DNA of 64,000 nucleotides, from the NCBI RefSeq assembly GCF_014596745.1, contig NZ_JABTCF010000001.1:310001-374000 (forward strand), read 5' to 3'. The position numbers were made by a program, and so were the translations under genes. This stretch comes from Maribacter aquimaris. GTDB taxonomy: Bacteria; Bacteroidota; Bacteroidia; Flavobacteriales; Flavobacteriaceae. The notes under the pieces are model-generated. The model ran no database searches and was not told where the DNA came from. It saw nothing but the letters and a program-made list of their open reading frames with translations. Below are positions 8,494 to 17,333 of this stretch, in pieces; positions within the stretch are counted from its first letter, which is position 1, and every line of letters begins with the position of its first letter.

Positions 8494-8820
8494 ATGGATT
8501 TAAGTGACCAGCTCAAGAACCTTTTCCCAGAACACGAACCCTCCGAAAATAAACCCGAGACACCCACATCGGATATATGGATGCAGGAGGCCCCTATTCT
8601 ATGCAAATACGAGAAACGCAAGGGTAAACCCATTACCATCTTGGAAGGGTATACCGGTGCGGATACCGATTTTAAGAAGTTGACCAAGGAGTTAAAAACG
8701 AAATTAAGCGTTGGGGGCACCTATAAAAATGAACGAATCATCATTCAGGGGGATTACCGGGATAAGATCATGCAAATACTTCAAGATAAAGGATTTAAAG
8801 TGAAACGTGTCGGAGGGTAA
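8494..8820 (+). CDS. SUI1/eIF1-like translation factor (YciH type)
   Basis: A 108-residue protein. The variable N-terminal 45 residues are followed by an SUI1 domain with KRKGKPITILEGYTG, LKTKLSVGGTYKN and IIIQGDYRDKIMQILQDKGF, the core pattern of eIF1/YciH. Bacterial members bind the small ribosomal subunit and may affect initiation fidelity, but the physiological role is unclear. It starts 3 bp after the oxygenase stop. Confidence 0.88.
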   Translation: MDLSDQLKNLFPEHEPSENKPETPTSDIWMQEAPILCKYEKRKGKPITILEGYTGADTDFKKLTKELKTKLSVGGTYKNERIIIQGDYRDKIMQILQDKGFKVKRVGG

Positions 8821-8877
8821 CCCCACCCAAAAAGCAACTTGATTTTTAAGGGTTGCGTAGTTTACTGTTAATTTTTT

Positions 8878-8906
8878 TTGTAATTTTCAATTATATATTA
8901 CTTTTA
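8878..8906 (+). promoter_or_regulatory. Promoter for the DUF1835 gene
   Basis: TTG at 8878-8880 and TACTTTTA at 8899-8906 (7 of 8 to TAnnTTTG) with an 18-nt spacer fit the Bacteroidota promoter. The ATG is at 8935. Confidence 0.5.
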
Positions 8907-8934
8907 TTCGCCAAAACCAAAAAGAAACCTAAAG

Positions 8935-9867
8935 ATGAGTTCCCTATTACATATAACCAATGGTGATAGCTTGACCGATAGGTTGAGGTCCCTGAATTTA
9001 AAAGGAGATATAATCACATGGCGCGAAATGCTATGTGAAGGTAAGACGTTGACCACTGTGGGAAGCGAAACTTTTTGGAAAACCAGATTCGAATTCCTTA
9101 ACAAGAATTATAAGGTTTCAAAATCCTGGTTTATTGAAAAGACCTTAAAGGAATACCGCTCCCTCTGTAACCACAAGCAACAGGATGAGATTGTGCTCTG
9201 GTTCGAATACGACCTGTTCTGTCAAATAAACATGTTGGCTGTTATTAGCTGGTTAAAGACCCACCGTAAATATGCCAAAATCTCATTGGTGAGCTGTGGC
9301 AAGGAGGACAAGACCGATAAAATGTACGGTTTCGATGAGTTGAAGAATGATTACATCATGGACCTTTTTGAGAAAAGGGTCGAATTAAAACAGGATGATA
9401 TCGAATATGCCGACTATGTTTGGCAATTATACTGTAGCGACAACCCGATACGCTTGGAAAATCTTTCCGATTTTGACAATTACAGGTTCGACTACCTTTC
9501 CGGAGCTATAACGGCCCACCTAAAAAGGTTCCCGACCATTAAAAACGGTCTGAACGAATTGGAAAACCATATTTTGGAATTGTCGGTCGACAAAAAACCC
9601 AAATCGAAGAAAGAACTCTTAACGACAGTCATCTCAGACCAAGGATTATACGGTTTTGGAGACACCCAGATCGATCGCATCATCACCACGTTAAAACCCT
9701 TATACCACTCCTTCAACCCCGTCCGCTTAACAAAAAAAGGAAAAGAAATACTAGAGGCACAAACCAGTTATTACGCCTGCATTCAAGATAATGATGCGTA
9801 TTTGGGAGGCGCCCTAAAATACAATTACCTTTACAACACTGAATCTGACAGAATTCTAAAATTATAA
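8935..9867 (+). CDS. DUF1835 domain protein
   Basis: A 310-residue soluble protein. The N-terminal part matches DUF1835: LLHITNGDSLTDRLR, GDIITWREMLCEGKT and IVLWFEYDLFCQINML. The C-terminal half is helical with a winged-helix-like stretch (residues about 225-275, KKELLTTVISDQGLYGFGD and NPVRLTKKGKEIL). Molecular function is unknown; the N-terminal region resembles nucleotide-dependent folds. The stop is one base before the ATG of a nucleoside phosphorylase gene, so the two are almost surely co-translated and may act in one nucleotide-related process. Confidence 0.8.
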   Translation: MSSLLHITNGDSLTDRLRSLNLKGDIITWREMLCEGKTLTTVGSETFWKTRFEFLNKNYKVSKSWFIEKTLKEYRSLCNHKQQDEIVLWFEYDLFCQINMLAVISWLKTHRKYAKISLVSCGKEDKTDKMYGFDELKNDYIMDLFEKRVELKQDDIEYADYVWQLYCSDNPIRLENLSDFDNYRFDYLSGAITAHLKRFPTIKNGLNELENHILELSVDKKPKSKKELLTTVISDQGLYGFGDTQIDRIITTLKPLYHSFNPVRLTKKGKEILEAQTSYYACIQDNDAYLGGALKYNYLYNTESDRILKL

Positions 9868-9868
9868 C

Positions 9869-10735
9869 ATGTTAGAAGCTTCCGAGCTCATCCTAAATGC
9901 TGATAACAGCATCTACCACCTTAATTTATTACCAGAAGACCTATCGGATACCATTATAATCGTGGGCGATCAAAATCGTGTAGCACAGGTATCCAAGCAT
10001 TTCGACATTATTGAGGTCAAAAAAGAAAAACGGGAGTTCATCACCCATACCGGAAGATTGAAAGGTAAACGACTCACCGTACTATCCACGGGAATAGGAA
10101 CGGACAATATCGATATTGTCCTGAACGAACTGGATGCCTTGGCCAATATCGACTTTGATTCAAGGAAAATCAAAAAGGAATTCAAGCAACTGAAGATTGT
10201 ACGTATCGGAACATCGGGAGCCGTTCAAAAAGACATTCCGGTGGATTCCTATGTATTGAGCGATTACGCCCTAGGTTTCGATGGGGTGTTACACTTCTAC
10301 GAAAATGAAGGTCTATGCGATGACGAATTTTCGAAAGCCTTTGTAGAACACACCAACTGGTCAAACAAAAAACCTTGGCCCTATCTCGTCAAATGTGATG
10401 AAACCTTACGGGAAAGACTGCGTTCAAATCGTATACGATATGGTGTAACAGGTACTAATTCAGGTTTTTACGGACCTCAAGGCCGTAAATTACGTTTAAA
10501 CCTGCAAGATGATACCCTAAATGACAAAATAACCTCTTTCAAGTATAAGGACTTGAAGATCACCAACCTCGAAATGGAATCTTCGGCTATTTACGGACTG
10601 AGCAAGTTACTGGGACACCAAGCGGTCTCCCTAAATTGTATCATCGCCAATAGGGTTTTGGGTGAATTTTCCGAGAATCCACGAAAAACCATAAATGGTT
10701 TGATCAAGTATACCTTGGACAAGTTGACCGAGTAA
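9869..10735 (+). CDS. Nucleoside phosphorylase family protein
   Basis: A 288-residue member of the PNP/UDP phosphorylase superfamily. Features include IIVGDQNRVAQVSKHFD near the N-terminus, LTVLSTGIGTDNIDIV (phosphate-site glycine loop), IVRIGTSGAVQ and LEMESSAIYGLSKLLG, which has the conserved Met-Glu pair that contacts ribose. It should split a nucleoside with phosphate into a base and ribose-1-phosphate; base preference is not decided, though the overall layout is closest to uridine phosphorylases. It follows the DUF1835 gene with a 1-bp gap. Confidence 0.85.
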   Translation: MLEASELILNADNSIYHLNLLPEDLSDTIIIVGDQNRVAQVSKHFDIIEVKKEKREFITHTGRLKGKRLTVLSTGIGTDNIDIVLNELDALANIDFDSRKIKKEFKQLKIVRIGTSGAVQKDIPVDSYVLSDYALGFDGVLHFYENEGLCDDEFSKAFVEHTNWSNKKPWPYLVKCDETLRERLRSNRIRYGVTGTNSGFYGPQGRKLRLNLQDDTLNDKITSFKYKDLKITNLEMESSAIYGLSKLLGHQAVSLNCIIANRVLGEFSENPRKTINGLIKYTLDKLTE

Positions 10736-10844
10736 CCAACAGGTCATTTTATTGGGGAGCTACAACTGAAATCCCCAAAAGATAATATCTTTGAAAAGAA
10801 AGGATATCTTTCGCTATAATTATTGTATTTCATAGCCATTTAAA

Positions 10845-11699
10845 ATGAAAAAAGTAAAGATCATCGGTGTTCCCGAACATTTCAACATGCCCTGGCACTT
10901 AGCCATCGAAGAAGAGGCCTTTGAGGAACGGGGAATTGACCTTGAATGGACCGATATACCTGAAGGCACAGGCAAAATGTGCCAAATGCTCGAAAACCAG
11001 GAAACCGATTTGGCCATTATCCTGACCGAAGGACTCGTTAAAAGCATTACCGAGGGTAATCCCGCAAAGATCGTTCAGGAATATATTGCCACCCCATTGC
11101 AATGGGGAATCCATGTAGGGGCAAAAAGCACCTACACGTCCATCAAAGCGCTTAAAAACACCAAAACGGCCATTAGTAGGTTTGGCAGCGGAAGTCATCT
11201 TATGGCATACGTACATGCCCAAGATGAAGGCTGGGACACGGATAAACTACAATTTGAGGTCATCAACAACCTCGATGGTGCCGTGGAAGCCTTAACAAAG
11301 GGTACCGCTGATTATTTTATGTGGGAACACTTTACCACCAAACCCTTGGTAGACCAGCAAGTATTCCGAAGATTGGGCGATTGCCCCACCCCTTGGCCTT
11401 GCTTCGTCATTGCCGCTACCGATAGTTTTATACAGGAAAATGCTTCCACCCTAGCGCATATTCTGGAAATCATAAACATCTATACGGACGACTTTAAAAA
11501 AATACCGAGCATTGACCGAACCTTGGCCAACCGCTATGAACAAAAACTTGAGGACATTCAGGAATGGCTGTCCATGACACGATGGAGTCAATCCCAATTA
11601 AAACCCCAAACGGTTGAAAAGGTACAGGACACTTTGATGGACTTAAAATTAATAGTGAAACAAAAGCCATATACCGACATCACCTTCTCCAAAGGGTAG
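10845..11699 (+). CDS. Orphan type 2 substrate-binding protein, no signal peptide
   Basis: A 284-residue protein with the two-lobed NMT1/THI5-like solute-binding fold: VKIIGVPEHFNMPWHLAIEE at the start, EERGIDLEWTDIPEGTGKM, LAIILTEGLVKSI, SRFGSGSHLMAYVHAQDEGW and AVEALTKGTADYFMWEHF. It begins MKKVKIIGVPEH and has no signal peptide or lipobox, and there are no ABC permease or ATPase genes nearby. It may therefore be a cytosolic binding protein or an enzyme of the THI5/MqnA kind rather than a transporter part. Function and ligand unknown. Confidence 0.75.
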   Translation: MKKVKIIGVPEHFNMPWHLAIEEEAFEERGIDLEWTDIPEGTGKMCQMLENQETDLAIILTEGLVKSITEGNPAKIVQEYIATPLQWGIHVGAKSTYTSIKALKNTKTAISRFGSGSHLMAYVHAQDEGWDTDKLQFEVINNLDGAVEALTKGTADYFMWEHFTTKPLVDQQVFRRLGDCPTPWPCFVIAATDSFIQENASTLAHILEIINIYTDDFKKIPSIDRTLANRYEQKLEDIQEWLSMTRWSQSQLKPQTVEKVQDTLMDLKLIVKQKPYTDITFSKG

Positions 11700-12052
11700 C
11701 CATTATCCTTGGATACACCTAAATACCACGATTGGAAATTTGCGGAATAGTATGCTTTCTTCATTAAGGCCATCCAGCGGATCGGTGCAGTAATACGCAC
11801 TATCGTTCAAATCAATCCCTTAACGAAAACCCATGGCGACCTTCATCTTCCCAAACAACGCTATAAACATTACATTATTTTCTCAATAATCTAAAATAGA
11901 GTGTTTTAAGTATATTACTTAAAGCTTTAGTTTTATTTTATGGCTATGAATTTTATACTATTTTTAATATTTTGGGTCTTGACATTACGGTTATCCCATT
12001 CTAATTTTGTGGTGGAAACTTAACGGTTCATTGATTTAAACCTTTTGTAATT
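11700..12052. other. Intergenic region, 353 bp
   Basis: No intact gene. The - strand over about 11700-11850 reads as two short frames separated by one stop (MKVAMGFR, stop, GIDLNDSAYYCTDPLDG...), which could be a decayed coding remnant. The right end is AT-rich and carries a good promoter. Confidence 0.4.
11979..12009 (+). promoter_or_regulatory. Promoter for the small exported protein gene
   Basis: TTG at 11979-11981 and TAATTTTG at 12002-12009 with a 20-nt spacer. The ATG is at 12053, giving a leader of about 37 nt. Confidence 0.65.
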
Positions 12053-12478
12053 ATGAAAGCCAGTACCTTTTCATTAGCAAGATTTTTGATTGTATTGATT
12101 TTTCTTTTTCTTACCCCTTCCCTCTTTGCACAAACCTTATATGCCTTGAAAATAGATCGGAAGATTCGATTCAAGGCAGCGGACATAACGGCCAAATATC
12201 AACCTAGATTGGTCATGGGTCCTGAACAGGCTTTGGACTTTCAATCAACCGTGGCCCGTTTTTTAGTGAAGAAAAAAGCCGTGGAAGAGGATCAAACCCT
12301 TTCCCCAATGGCCAAATATGAATTATTGAAACAACTATCGAGTCGTGAAACCTCAGCAATGGCCGATGTACTGGAGTCCTATCGTTGGCAAGAATACATG
12401 CGCATCAAAAGTGAGATCCAACCCATACCTAAACCCGAGAAGGCCATAACGCTGGAGGATGCCATTGTCATTCATTGA
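12053..12478 (+). CDS. Small exported protein, paralogue of 2512-2859
   Basis: A 141-residue protein with a signal peptide ending around LFAQ. The mature helical region aligns with the 2512 protein, sharing (V/M)KKK.., LLKQLSSRET / MLKQLTSQEN and the I/L-QP ending before an extra tail (IPKPEKAITLEDAIVIH). Family not recognised. It converges with ung across only 19 bp. The preceding promoter is one of the clearest in the window, which suggests steady expression. Confidence 0.7.
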   Translation: MKASTFSLARFLIVLIFLFLTPSLFAQTLYALKIDRKIRFKAADITAKYQPRLVMGPEQALDFQSTVARFLVKKKAVEEDQTLSPMAKYELLKQLSSRETSAMADVLESYRWQEYMRIKSEIQPIPKPEKAITLEDAIVIH

Positions 12479-12497
12479 CAGTACCCCAACTATACAT

Positions 12498-13163
12498 TTA
12501 CCAATCAATAGGTTCCTTTCCCATTTGCTGCAAGAGCGCATTGGTGGCACTAAAATGCTTGTTGCCAAACCAGTACCCGCGATTGGCACTTAATGGGGAT
12601 GGGTGTCCCGAAGTTAGGATATGATGCTTGTTTGCATCAATCAACTTGGCCTTTTTTTTGGCATATCCACCCCAAAGTAGGAAAACAATACCTTCACGTT
12701 CTTTGGAGATGGTCTTTATGACGCTATCCGTAAAGGTTTCCCAGCCTTTTCTTTGATGGCTTCCCGCTGCATGGGCCCTTACGGTCAAAGTAGCATTTAA
12801 AAGCAATACACCATGGTCTGCCCAGCGTTCCAGATTACCACTTTTGGGATAGGGCTTCCCCAAATCGGTTTCGATTTCCTTAAAGATATTGATCAATGAT
12901 GGGGGATGCGGTATGCCATCCGTTACGGAAAAACAGAGTCCATTGGCTTGGTTAGGGCCATGATAAGGGTCCTGCCCAATAATGACCACTTTGGTCTTTT
13001 GAAACGGACTATGGTCAAAAGCCGCAAAGATCTGTTTGCCCGGTGGGTAACAGGTATGCTCTTGATACTCTTTTTTGACAAAATCGACCAGCCCCTTAAA
13101 ATAAGGTTGATCAAATTCGTTTGCAAGCGGCTGTTTCCAGCTATCGTGGATATCGATGGTCAA
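12498..13163 (-). CDS. ung: Uracil-DNA glycosylase, family 1
   Basis: Removes uracil from DNA at the start of base excision repair. The water-activating loop GQDPYHGPNQ and the HPSPLSANRG loop are intact. I choose the TTG at 13161-13163 as start: it gives 221 residues (the E. coli enzyme has 229), puts the catalytic Asp at 65 and the catalytic His at 187, almost exactly the E. coli positions 64 and 187, and lies about 30 nt behind a TATTTTTG box. The frame stays open upstream to 13262, but that part is hydrophilic and unlike the family. Convergent with the small exported protein gene. Confidence 0.93.
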   Translation of the reverse strand: MTIDIHDSWKQPLANEFDQPYFKGLVDFVKKEYQEHTCYPPGKQIFAAFDHSPFQKTKVVIIGQDPYHGPNQANGLCFSVTDGIPHPPSLINIFKEIETDLGKPYPKSGNLERWADHGVLLLNATLTVRAHAAGSHQRKGWETFTDSVIKTISKEREGIVFLLWGGYAKKKAKLIDANKHHILTSGHPSPLSANRGYWFGNKHFSATNALLQQMGKEPIDW

Positions 13164-13191
13164 AATGGATGTTTTTTCATGATTACAACCA

Positions 13192-13199
13192 CAAAAATA
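13192..13199 (-). promoter_or_regulatory. -7 box for ung
   Basis: On the - strand TATTTTTG, 28 nt before the proposed TTG start. It supports the shorter reading of ung. No -33 TTG was found. Confidence 0.4.
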
Positions 13200-13337
13200 A
13201 TCATCCCGGACTTTAATCCTTGAATTTATAGGGAATCTTCCGTTTACGTGCGCAATTTCCACCCACGACGCGGGAAGCCTTACATAAAATAGTCCACCTA
13301 AGATAGGTCGGCCCTACGCCGACGCTTGGACAACAGG

Positions 13338-14387
13338 TTATTTCGACAATTGCTGGTTGAGGTTTTCTTGCTGCCTTACACGATATTTTAGGGTATTCAA
13401 ATAACGGAGTGCATCGTTTATTTCGTAATCGGTATAGGATTTTGAGGCCCATTGTATCGCGGATTCCAAATCCCCGTTGATCTCATTGCTTATGGCCATA
13501 TTATAACAGGCACGTCCGGCCACCTTGCTATCTTTATTCGAGGTTTCCAACTGCCAAAGTTCAGCGGCACCTTCCCAATCCCCCGCCTGGGCCCTCCGTT
13601 GGGCAATTTTAAAATTATTGGTGCCCTTTACGAAATAATCCCTATTGACCCGATGTGAATAGGGCAATATACGCTGGGCATAGTCCTTCCCGATATATGT
13701 ACTTGTACTCAAAACCGCTTCTTTTCTACCCATGATAGCTTCATAGGCCTTAACGGGATTGATCCCTTTCCCTACAGAAACCACGGGGTCATTATAAACC
13801 AACTCATCGGCAATGCGACGGCTATAGGGGTCATAGATACGCCATCCGTTCTTAACCAAGGTATTCAAGGTCAATTCATGGGCGGGCACCGATGCCTTTA
13901 TTCCCAGATCATTGGGCAATTGCATGGTAGTCATCTTATAGGTCACTCGGGTATCGGTATCGTAAAACGCCAATGAAAATATGGCGTCTACTTTATATTG
14001 CTCGCACAGGGATTCTATATCTTCCCAGTTCAATGGCGCTGGAAACACACTGAGCCCCTTCTTCAATTGGGGATTATCCTGGATAATCACCACCTCTTGT
14101 ATGTTTTGGTTTTGTTGCAGTTGTTCTTTTAAGGCCAAAACAGCGGCTTTGGAACCCTCTTCATCAAAATGCAAGCCCTCCACCGATAAAAGTTTATCGA
14201 CCTGATCGGCAACCTTATTTCCCTCGGCAGGCAAACTGCGGTTGATAATCCCTATTCGGGTTACATCCTTGGAAAGGGTTACGGGTGCCGGTTCAATGGC
14301 ACTCATGGTCAGATTGTTGGTCGCACTGCAACCTACAAAAAGTAAGGATAACAAGGCTATTGCAATAAATGGGTTACGATTTCTCAT
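13338..14387 (-). CDS. DUF6340-like lipoprotein
   Basis: A 349-residue lipoprotein with lipobox LFVGC (Cys20). The first part (residues 30-180) has TRIGIINRSLPAEGNK and an alternating alpha/beta pattern with LCEQYKVDAIFSLAFYDTD; the last 90 residues are a TPR-like helical repeat (AQRRAQAGDWEGAAELWQLE and CYNMAISNEINGDLESAIQWA). This layout matches a Bacteroidota lipoprotein family I know as DUF6340. The role is unknown; the TPR part suggests protein contacts at the outer membrane. The family label is from recall. Confidence 0.75.
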   Translation of the reverse strand: MRNRNPFIAIALLSLLFVGCSATNNLTMSAIEPAPVTLSKDVTRIGIINRSLPAEGNKVADQVDKLLSVEGLHFDEEGSKAAVLALKEQLQQNQNIQEVVIIQDNPQLKKGLSVFPAPLNWEDIESLCEQYKVDAIFSLAFYDTDTRVTYKMTTMQLPNDLGIKASVPAHELTLNTLVKNGWRIYDPYSRRIADELVYNDPVVSVGKGINPVKAYEAIMGRKEAVLSTSTYIGKDYAQRILPYSHRVNRDYFVKGTNNFKIAQRRAQAGDWEGAAELWQLETSNKDSKVAGRACYNMAISNEINGDLESAIQWASKSYTDYEINDALRYLNTLKYRVRQQENLNQQLSK

Positions 14388-14534
14388 TGGGTTGGATTTT
14401 GAATAGAACGTAAAAAGAATGGCTTATCGTATATACAAGCAGTAAAATCAATCGATCAGGAAGCCAAAAAACCGATAGAAAAACAAGGTATTTGGTTAAG
14501 GATTTCAAAAGTTCGCCATATCATCCCTAAATCA

Positions 14535-14542
14535 TACCTTTG
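14535..14542 (+). promoter_or_regulatory. -7 box for the MutS2-like gene
   Basis: TACCTTTG, 20 nt before the ATG at 14563. The -33 position has TTC rather than TTG with 20-nt spacing. Confidence 0.45.
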
Positions 14543-14562
14543 CAATCGATTTATAAAGGCAA

Positions 14563-16734
14563 ATGGGTACGATTCATTCAAAAACACTTCAAGATTTAGA
14601 ATTCGATACGGTATTGAAACAGCTTTCCGTACGCTGCACTACCGAATTGGGTAAACAGAGGGCTTTGGACATTGCCCCATTACCCGATGTGGAAGCCATA
14701 CATCGCCAACTGGGACAAACTTCTGAGTATTTATCCTCCCTGATCAGTGACAATCGTATTCCCAACCATGGGTTTGACAGTATAGACGGAGACCTGAAAT
14801 TGCTCAAAATCGAAAACACCACCCTTGAGATCATTGGTTTTCGACGTATTGGAAACATTTGCAAGACCGTTGCCGACCATAAAAAGTTCTTTAAGAAATT
14901 CAAGGAGTATTTCCCTTTGTTGTTCGAGGCTACGGAAGAAATCCAACTAAACACCGAAATACCGGCACATATTGATTCCGTTATCGACCGTTTTGGGGAG
15001 ATCAAGGACAATGCCTCCGATAAATTATTGAGCATACGCCAAGAAATCAATGAGGTAAAAGGAAAGATCAACCAAAGTTTCGCTTCGGCATTGAACACCT
15101 ATAAAACTTCCGATTATTTGGATGACATTCGGGAGTCGGTCGTTGAGAACCGTCGGGTCTTGGCGGTAAAGGCGATGTATCGCAAGAAAGTAAAAGGTAC
15201 GGTTATGGGATCCTCCAAAACCGGTAGTATCGTCTATATAGAGCCTGAGGCCTCCTTGCGATACAGCAGGCAACTGAACAATCTGGAATTCGATGAACGG
15301 GAGGAAGTACAGCGGATCCTTAATGAACTAACGGGGCGCATTCGGCCCTTTTCCCCTTTTTTAAGCGATTATCAAGAATACTTGGCCCATATGGATATTA
15401 CCGCGGGCAAAGCAAAGTACGCCTCTGAAATGAACGCCATATTGCCGAAAATCAGTGAGGAGCGTAAGATGTTCTTAAGGGATGCCTACCATCCCCTACT
15501 TTTCCTAAGCAATAAGTTGAAACGTGCGAAAACGTATCCGCAGACCATAGAATTACAGCCAGACAACCGGATCATCGTTATTTCGGGTCCCAATGCCGGG
15601 GGGAAGAGTATTACCCTAAAAACCATTGGCTTGCTACAGGTCATGTTGCAAAGCGGTTTTTTGGTCCCTGTGCACGAACGCTCCTCCATGTGCTTGTTCA
15701 AAAAGGTCCTTACGGATATCGGGGACAACCAATCCATCGAAAACCATTTGAGCACCTATAGCTATCGGCTAAAGAACATGAACAATTTCTTGAGGAAATG
15801 CAATAGCAAGACCTTGTTCCTAATCGATGAATTCGGGACCGGAAGTGACCCTGAGTTGGGAGGGGCCTTGGCCGAGGCCTTCCTAGAGGTGTTCTATGAA
15901 CGTGGAGCCTATGGAGTGATTACCACCCACTACGCCAATTTAAAGGCCTTGGCCAATGAATTGCCGCATTGTACGAATGCGAACATGCTCTTTAATTCGA
16001 AAACCTTGGAACCCACCTTCCAATTGGTATTGGGACAAGCGGGTAGCTCGTTCACTTTTGAGGTGGCACAAAAGAACGGCATCCCCTACTCGCTCATCAA
16101 CAAGGCAAAGAAGAAGATAGAGCGCGGAAAAGTACGCTTTGATGCCACCATAGCCAAACTACAGAAAGAACGCAGCAAAATGGCTGAAACAGGCTCTAAA
16201 CTGCATGAGGAGGAGTTAAAGGCAAGGGAAGAAGCCCGTAGACTTGAAACCTTGAACTCCAAGATCAAATCCAAACTGGAGAATTATCAGGAATTATACG
16301 ACCACAACCAGCGAATGATCTATTTGGGAAATAAGGTGAATACTGCTGCGGAACACTATTTCCACGATAAGAAAAAACGGGTGTTGGTTTCAGAATTGTT
16401 GCGTATTGTGGAGACCGAGAACAGTAAACGCAAGAAGAAGCCCGTCAAGGAAGTGAAAGCAGCACGGGCCAAGAAAGTCCAGGTGGCCCAGGAAGTAGAA
16501 AAAGAAGTCAAGGTTATACGCGAAAAAAAGAAAGTAGCGAAAAAGAAAGCGGTCATCGCCGAAAAGAACAAGCCCCGCCCTGTTTTTAATATCGGGGACC
16601 GTGTGCGAATGATAGATGGTAAGGCCGTTGGCAGTATCGATAACCTGGAAAAGAACAAGGCATTCGTGAATTATGGCCTGTTCACCACCAATGTAAGTGT
16701 GGATCAGTTGGAGTTGGTGGAGGCCAAAAAATAA
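14563..16734 (+). CDS. MutS2-like ATPase lacking the Smr domain
   Basis: A 723-residue MutS-family ATPase: MutS2-type core and lever helices (1-300), ATPase domain with Walker A GPNAGGKS at about 344-351 and Walker B LIDEFGTGSDPELGG at about 421, the signature GVITTHYANLKALA, then a long coiled coil (about 510-590). The end is unusual: a Lys/Ala/Glu-rich linker (about 620-665) and a KOW-like stretch (FNIGDRVRMIDGKAVGSID) in place of the C-terminal Smr nuclease domain of typical MutS2 (about 780 residues). MutS2 proteins are linked to suppression of recombination or rescue of collided ribosomes. It starts behind a TACCTTTG box and stands alone. Confidence 0.88.
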   Translation: MGTIHSKTLQDLEFDTVLKQLSVRCTTELGKQRALDIAPLPDVEAIHRQLGQTSEYLSSLISDNRIPNHGFDSIDGDLKLLKIENTTLEIIGFRRIGNICKTVADHKKFFKKFKEYFPLLFEATEEIQLNTEIPAHIDSVIDRFGEIKDNASDKLLSIRQEINEVKGKINQSFASALNTYKTSDYLDDIRESVVENRRVLAVKAMYRKKVKGTVMGSSKTGSIVYIEPEASLRYSRQLNNLEFDEREEVQRILNELTGRIRPFSPFLSDYQEYLAHMDITAGKAKYASEMNAILPKISEERKMFLRDAYHPLLFLSNKLKRAKTYPQTIELQPDNRIIVISGPNAGGKSITLKTIGLLQVMLQSGFLVPVHERSSMCLFKKVLTDIGDNQSIENHLSTYSYRLKNMNNFLRKCNSKTLFLIDEFGTGSDPELGGALAEAFLEVFYERGAYGVITTHYANLKALANELPHCTNANMLFNSKTLEPTFQLVLGQAGSSFTFEVAQKNGIPYSLINKAKKKIERGKVRFDATIAKLQKERSKMAETGSKLHEEELKAREEARRLETLNSKIKSKLENYQELYDHNQRMIYLGNKVNTAAEHYFHDKKKRVLVSELLRIVETENSKRKKKPVKEVKAARAKKVQVAQEVEKEVKVIREKKKVAKKKAVIAEKNKPRPVFNIGDRVRMIDGKAVGSIDNLEKNKAFVNYGLFTTNVSVDQLELVEAKK

Positions 16735-16912
16735 GACTGCTTCTCCCCAATATTGGGTTGTACTGAATTTGATTATCAATATATTACAATAATCGTATAT
16801 GATTTTTAACTAAAAACAAACACCTTTGATTATGGAATTGGAAACCATTTCCTTTGAAAAGGTTATACTTATCTTTCCAGGGAATTGAAACACAACAACA
16901 GTGAAATAAAAT

Positions 16913-17320
16913 ATGGAGGATACTAAGAAAATAGTGCTTTTTGATGGCGTTTGTAATCTCTGCAATCGGTCTATCCAATTTATCATAAGACATGATAAAA
17001 AGGATGAATTCCGTTTTGCAACCCTTCAAGGTGACCTAGGAAAACAACTGGTGAAAGAGCGTCATATCGATACGGAAACCGTAGATTCCATTATTCTTAT
17101 CGAACCTGGTGTAGCTTATTATACCAAGTCGACCGCGGCCTTGAAAATAGGGATTTCCTTTGGTGGCGCATGGAAAATGCTAACCGTACTGGAATTGATT
17201 CCCAGTAGCTTAAGTGATATCGTATACGATTTTATTGCCCGTAACCGATACCAATGGTACGGCAAAAAAGACGCCTGTATGATACCTACACCCGAACTAA
17301 AGTCCAAGTTTTTGGAATAG
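16913..17320 (+). CDS. Thiol-disulfide oxidoreductase, DCC family
   Basis: A 135-residue thioredoxin-like protein of the DCC (DUF393) family. The defining motif is near the N-terminus: LFDGVCNLCNRSIQF (Cys14 and Cys17), followed by FIIRHDKKDEFRFATLQGD and the family-typical C-terminus VYDFIARNRYQWYGKKDAC. Predicted to catalyse thiol-disulfide exchange in the cytoplasm; partner unknown. The first palindromic repeat array begins 14 nt after its stop. Confidence 0.88.
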   Translation: MEDTKKIVLFDGVCNLCNRSIQFIIRHDKKDEFRFATLQGDLGKQLVKERHIDTETVDSIILIEPGVAYYTKSTAALKIGISFGGAWKMLTVLELIPSSLSDIVYDFIARNRYQWYGKKDACMIPTPELKSKFLE

Positions 17321-17333
17321 AAGCCCCCCCCTT

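Noticed and set aside
11700-11850. Decayed gene on the - strand (MKVAMGFR, stop, GIDLNDSAYYCTDPLDG...)
   Set aside because: Only about 50 codons with one in-frame stop and no recognised family; it is mentioned in the intergenic entry but is not strong enough for a pseudogene call.
14589-15098. 169-residue open frame antisense to the MutS2-like gene
   Set aside because: It lies wholly inside a well-supported gene on the other strand, and its product has no recognisable family.
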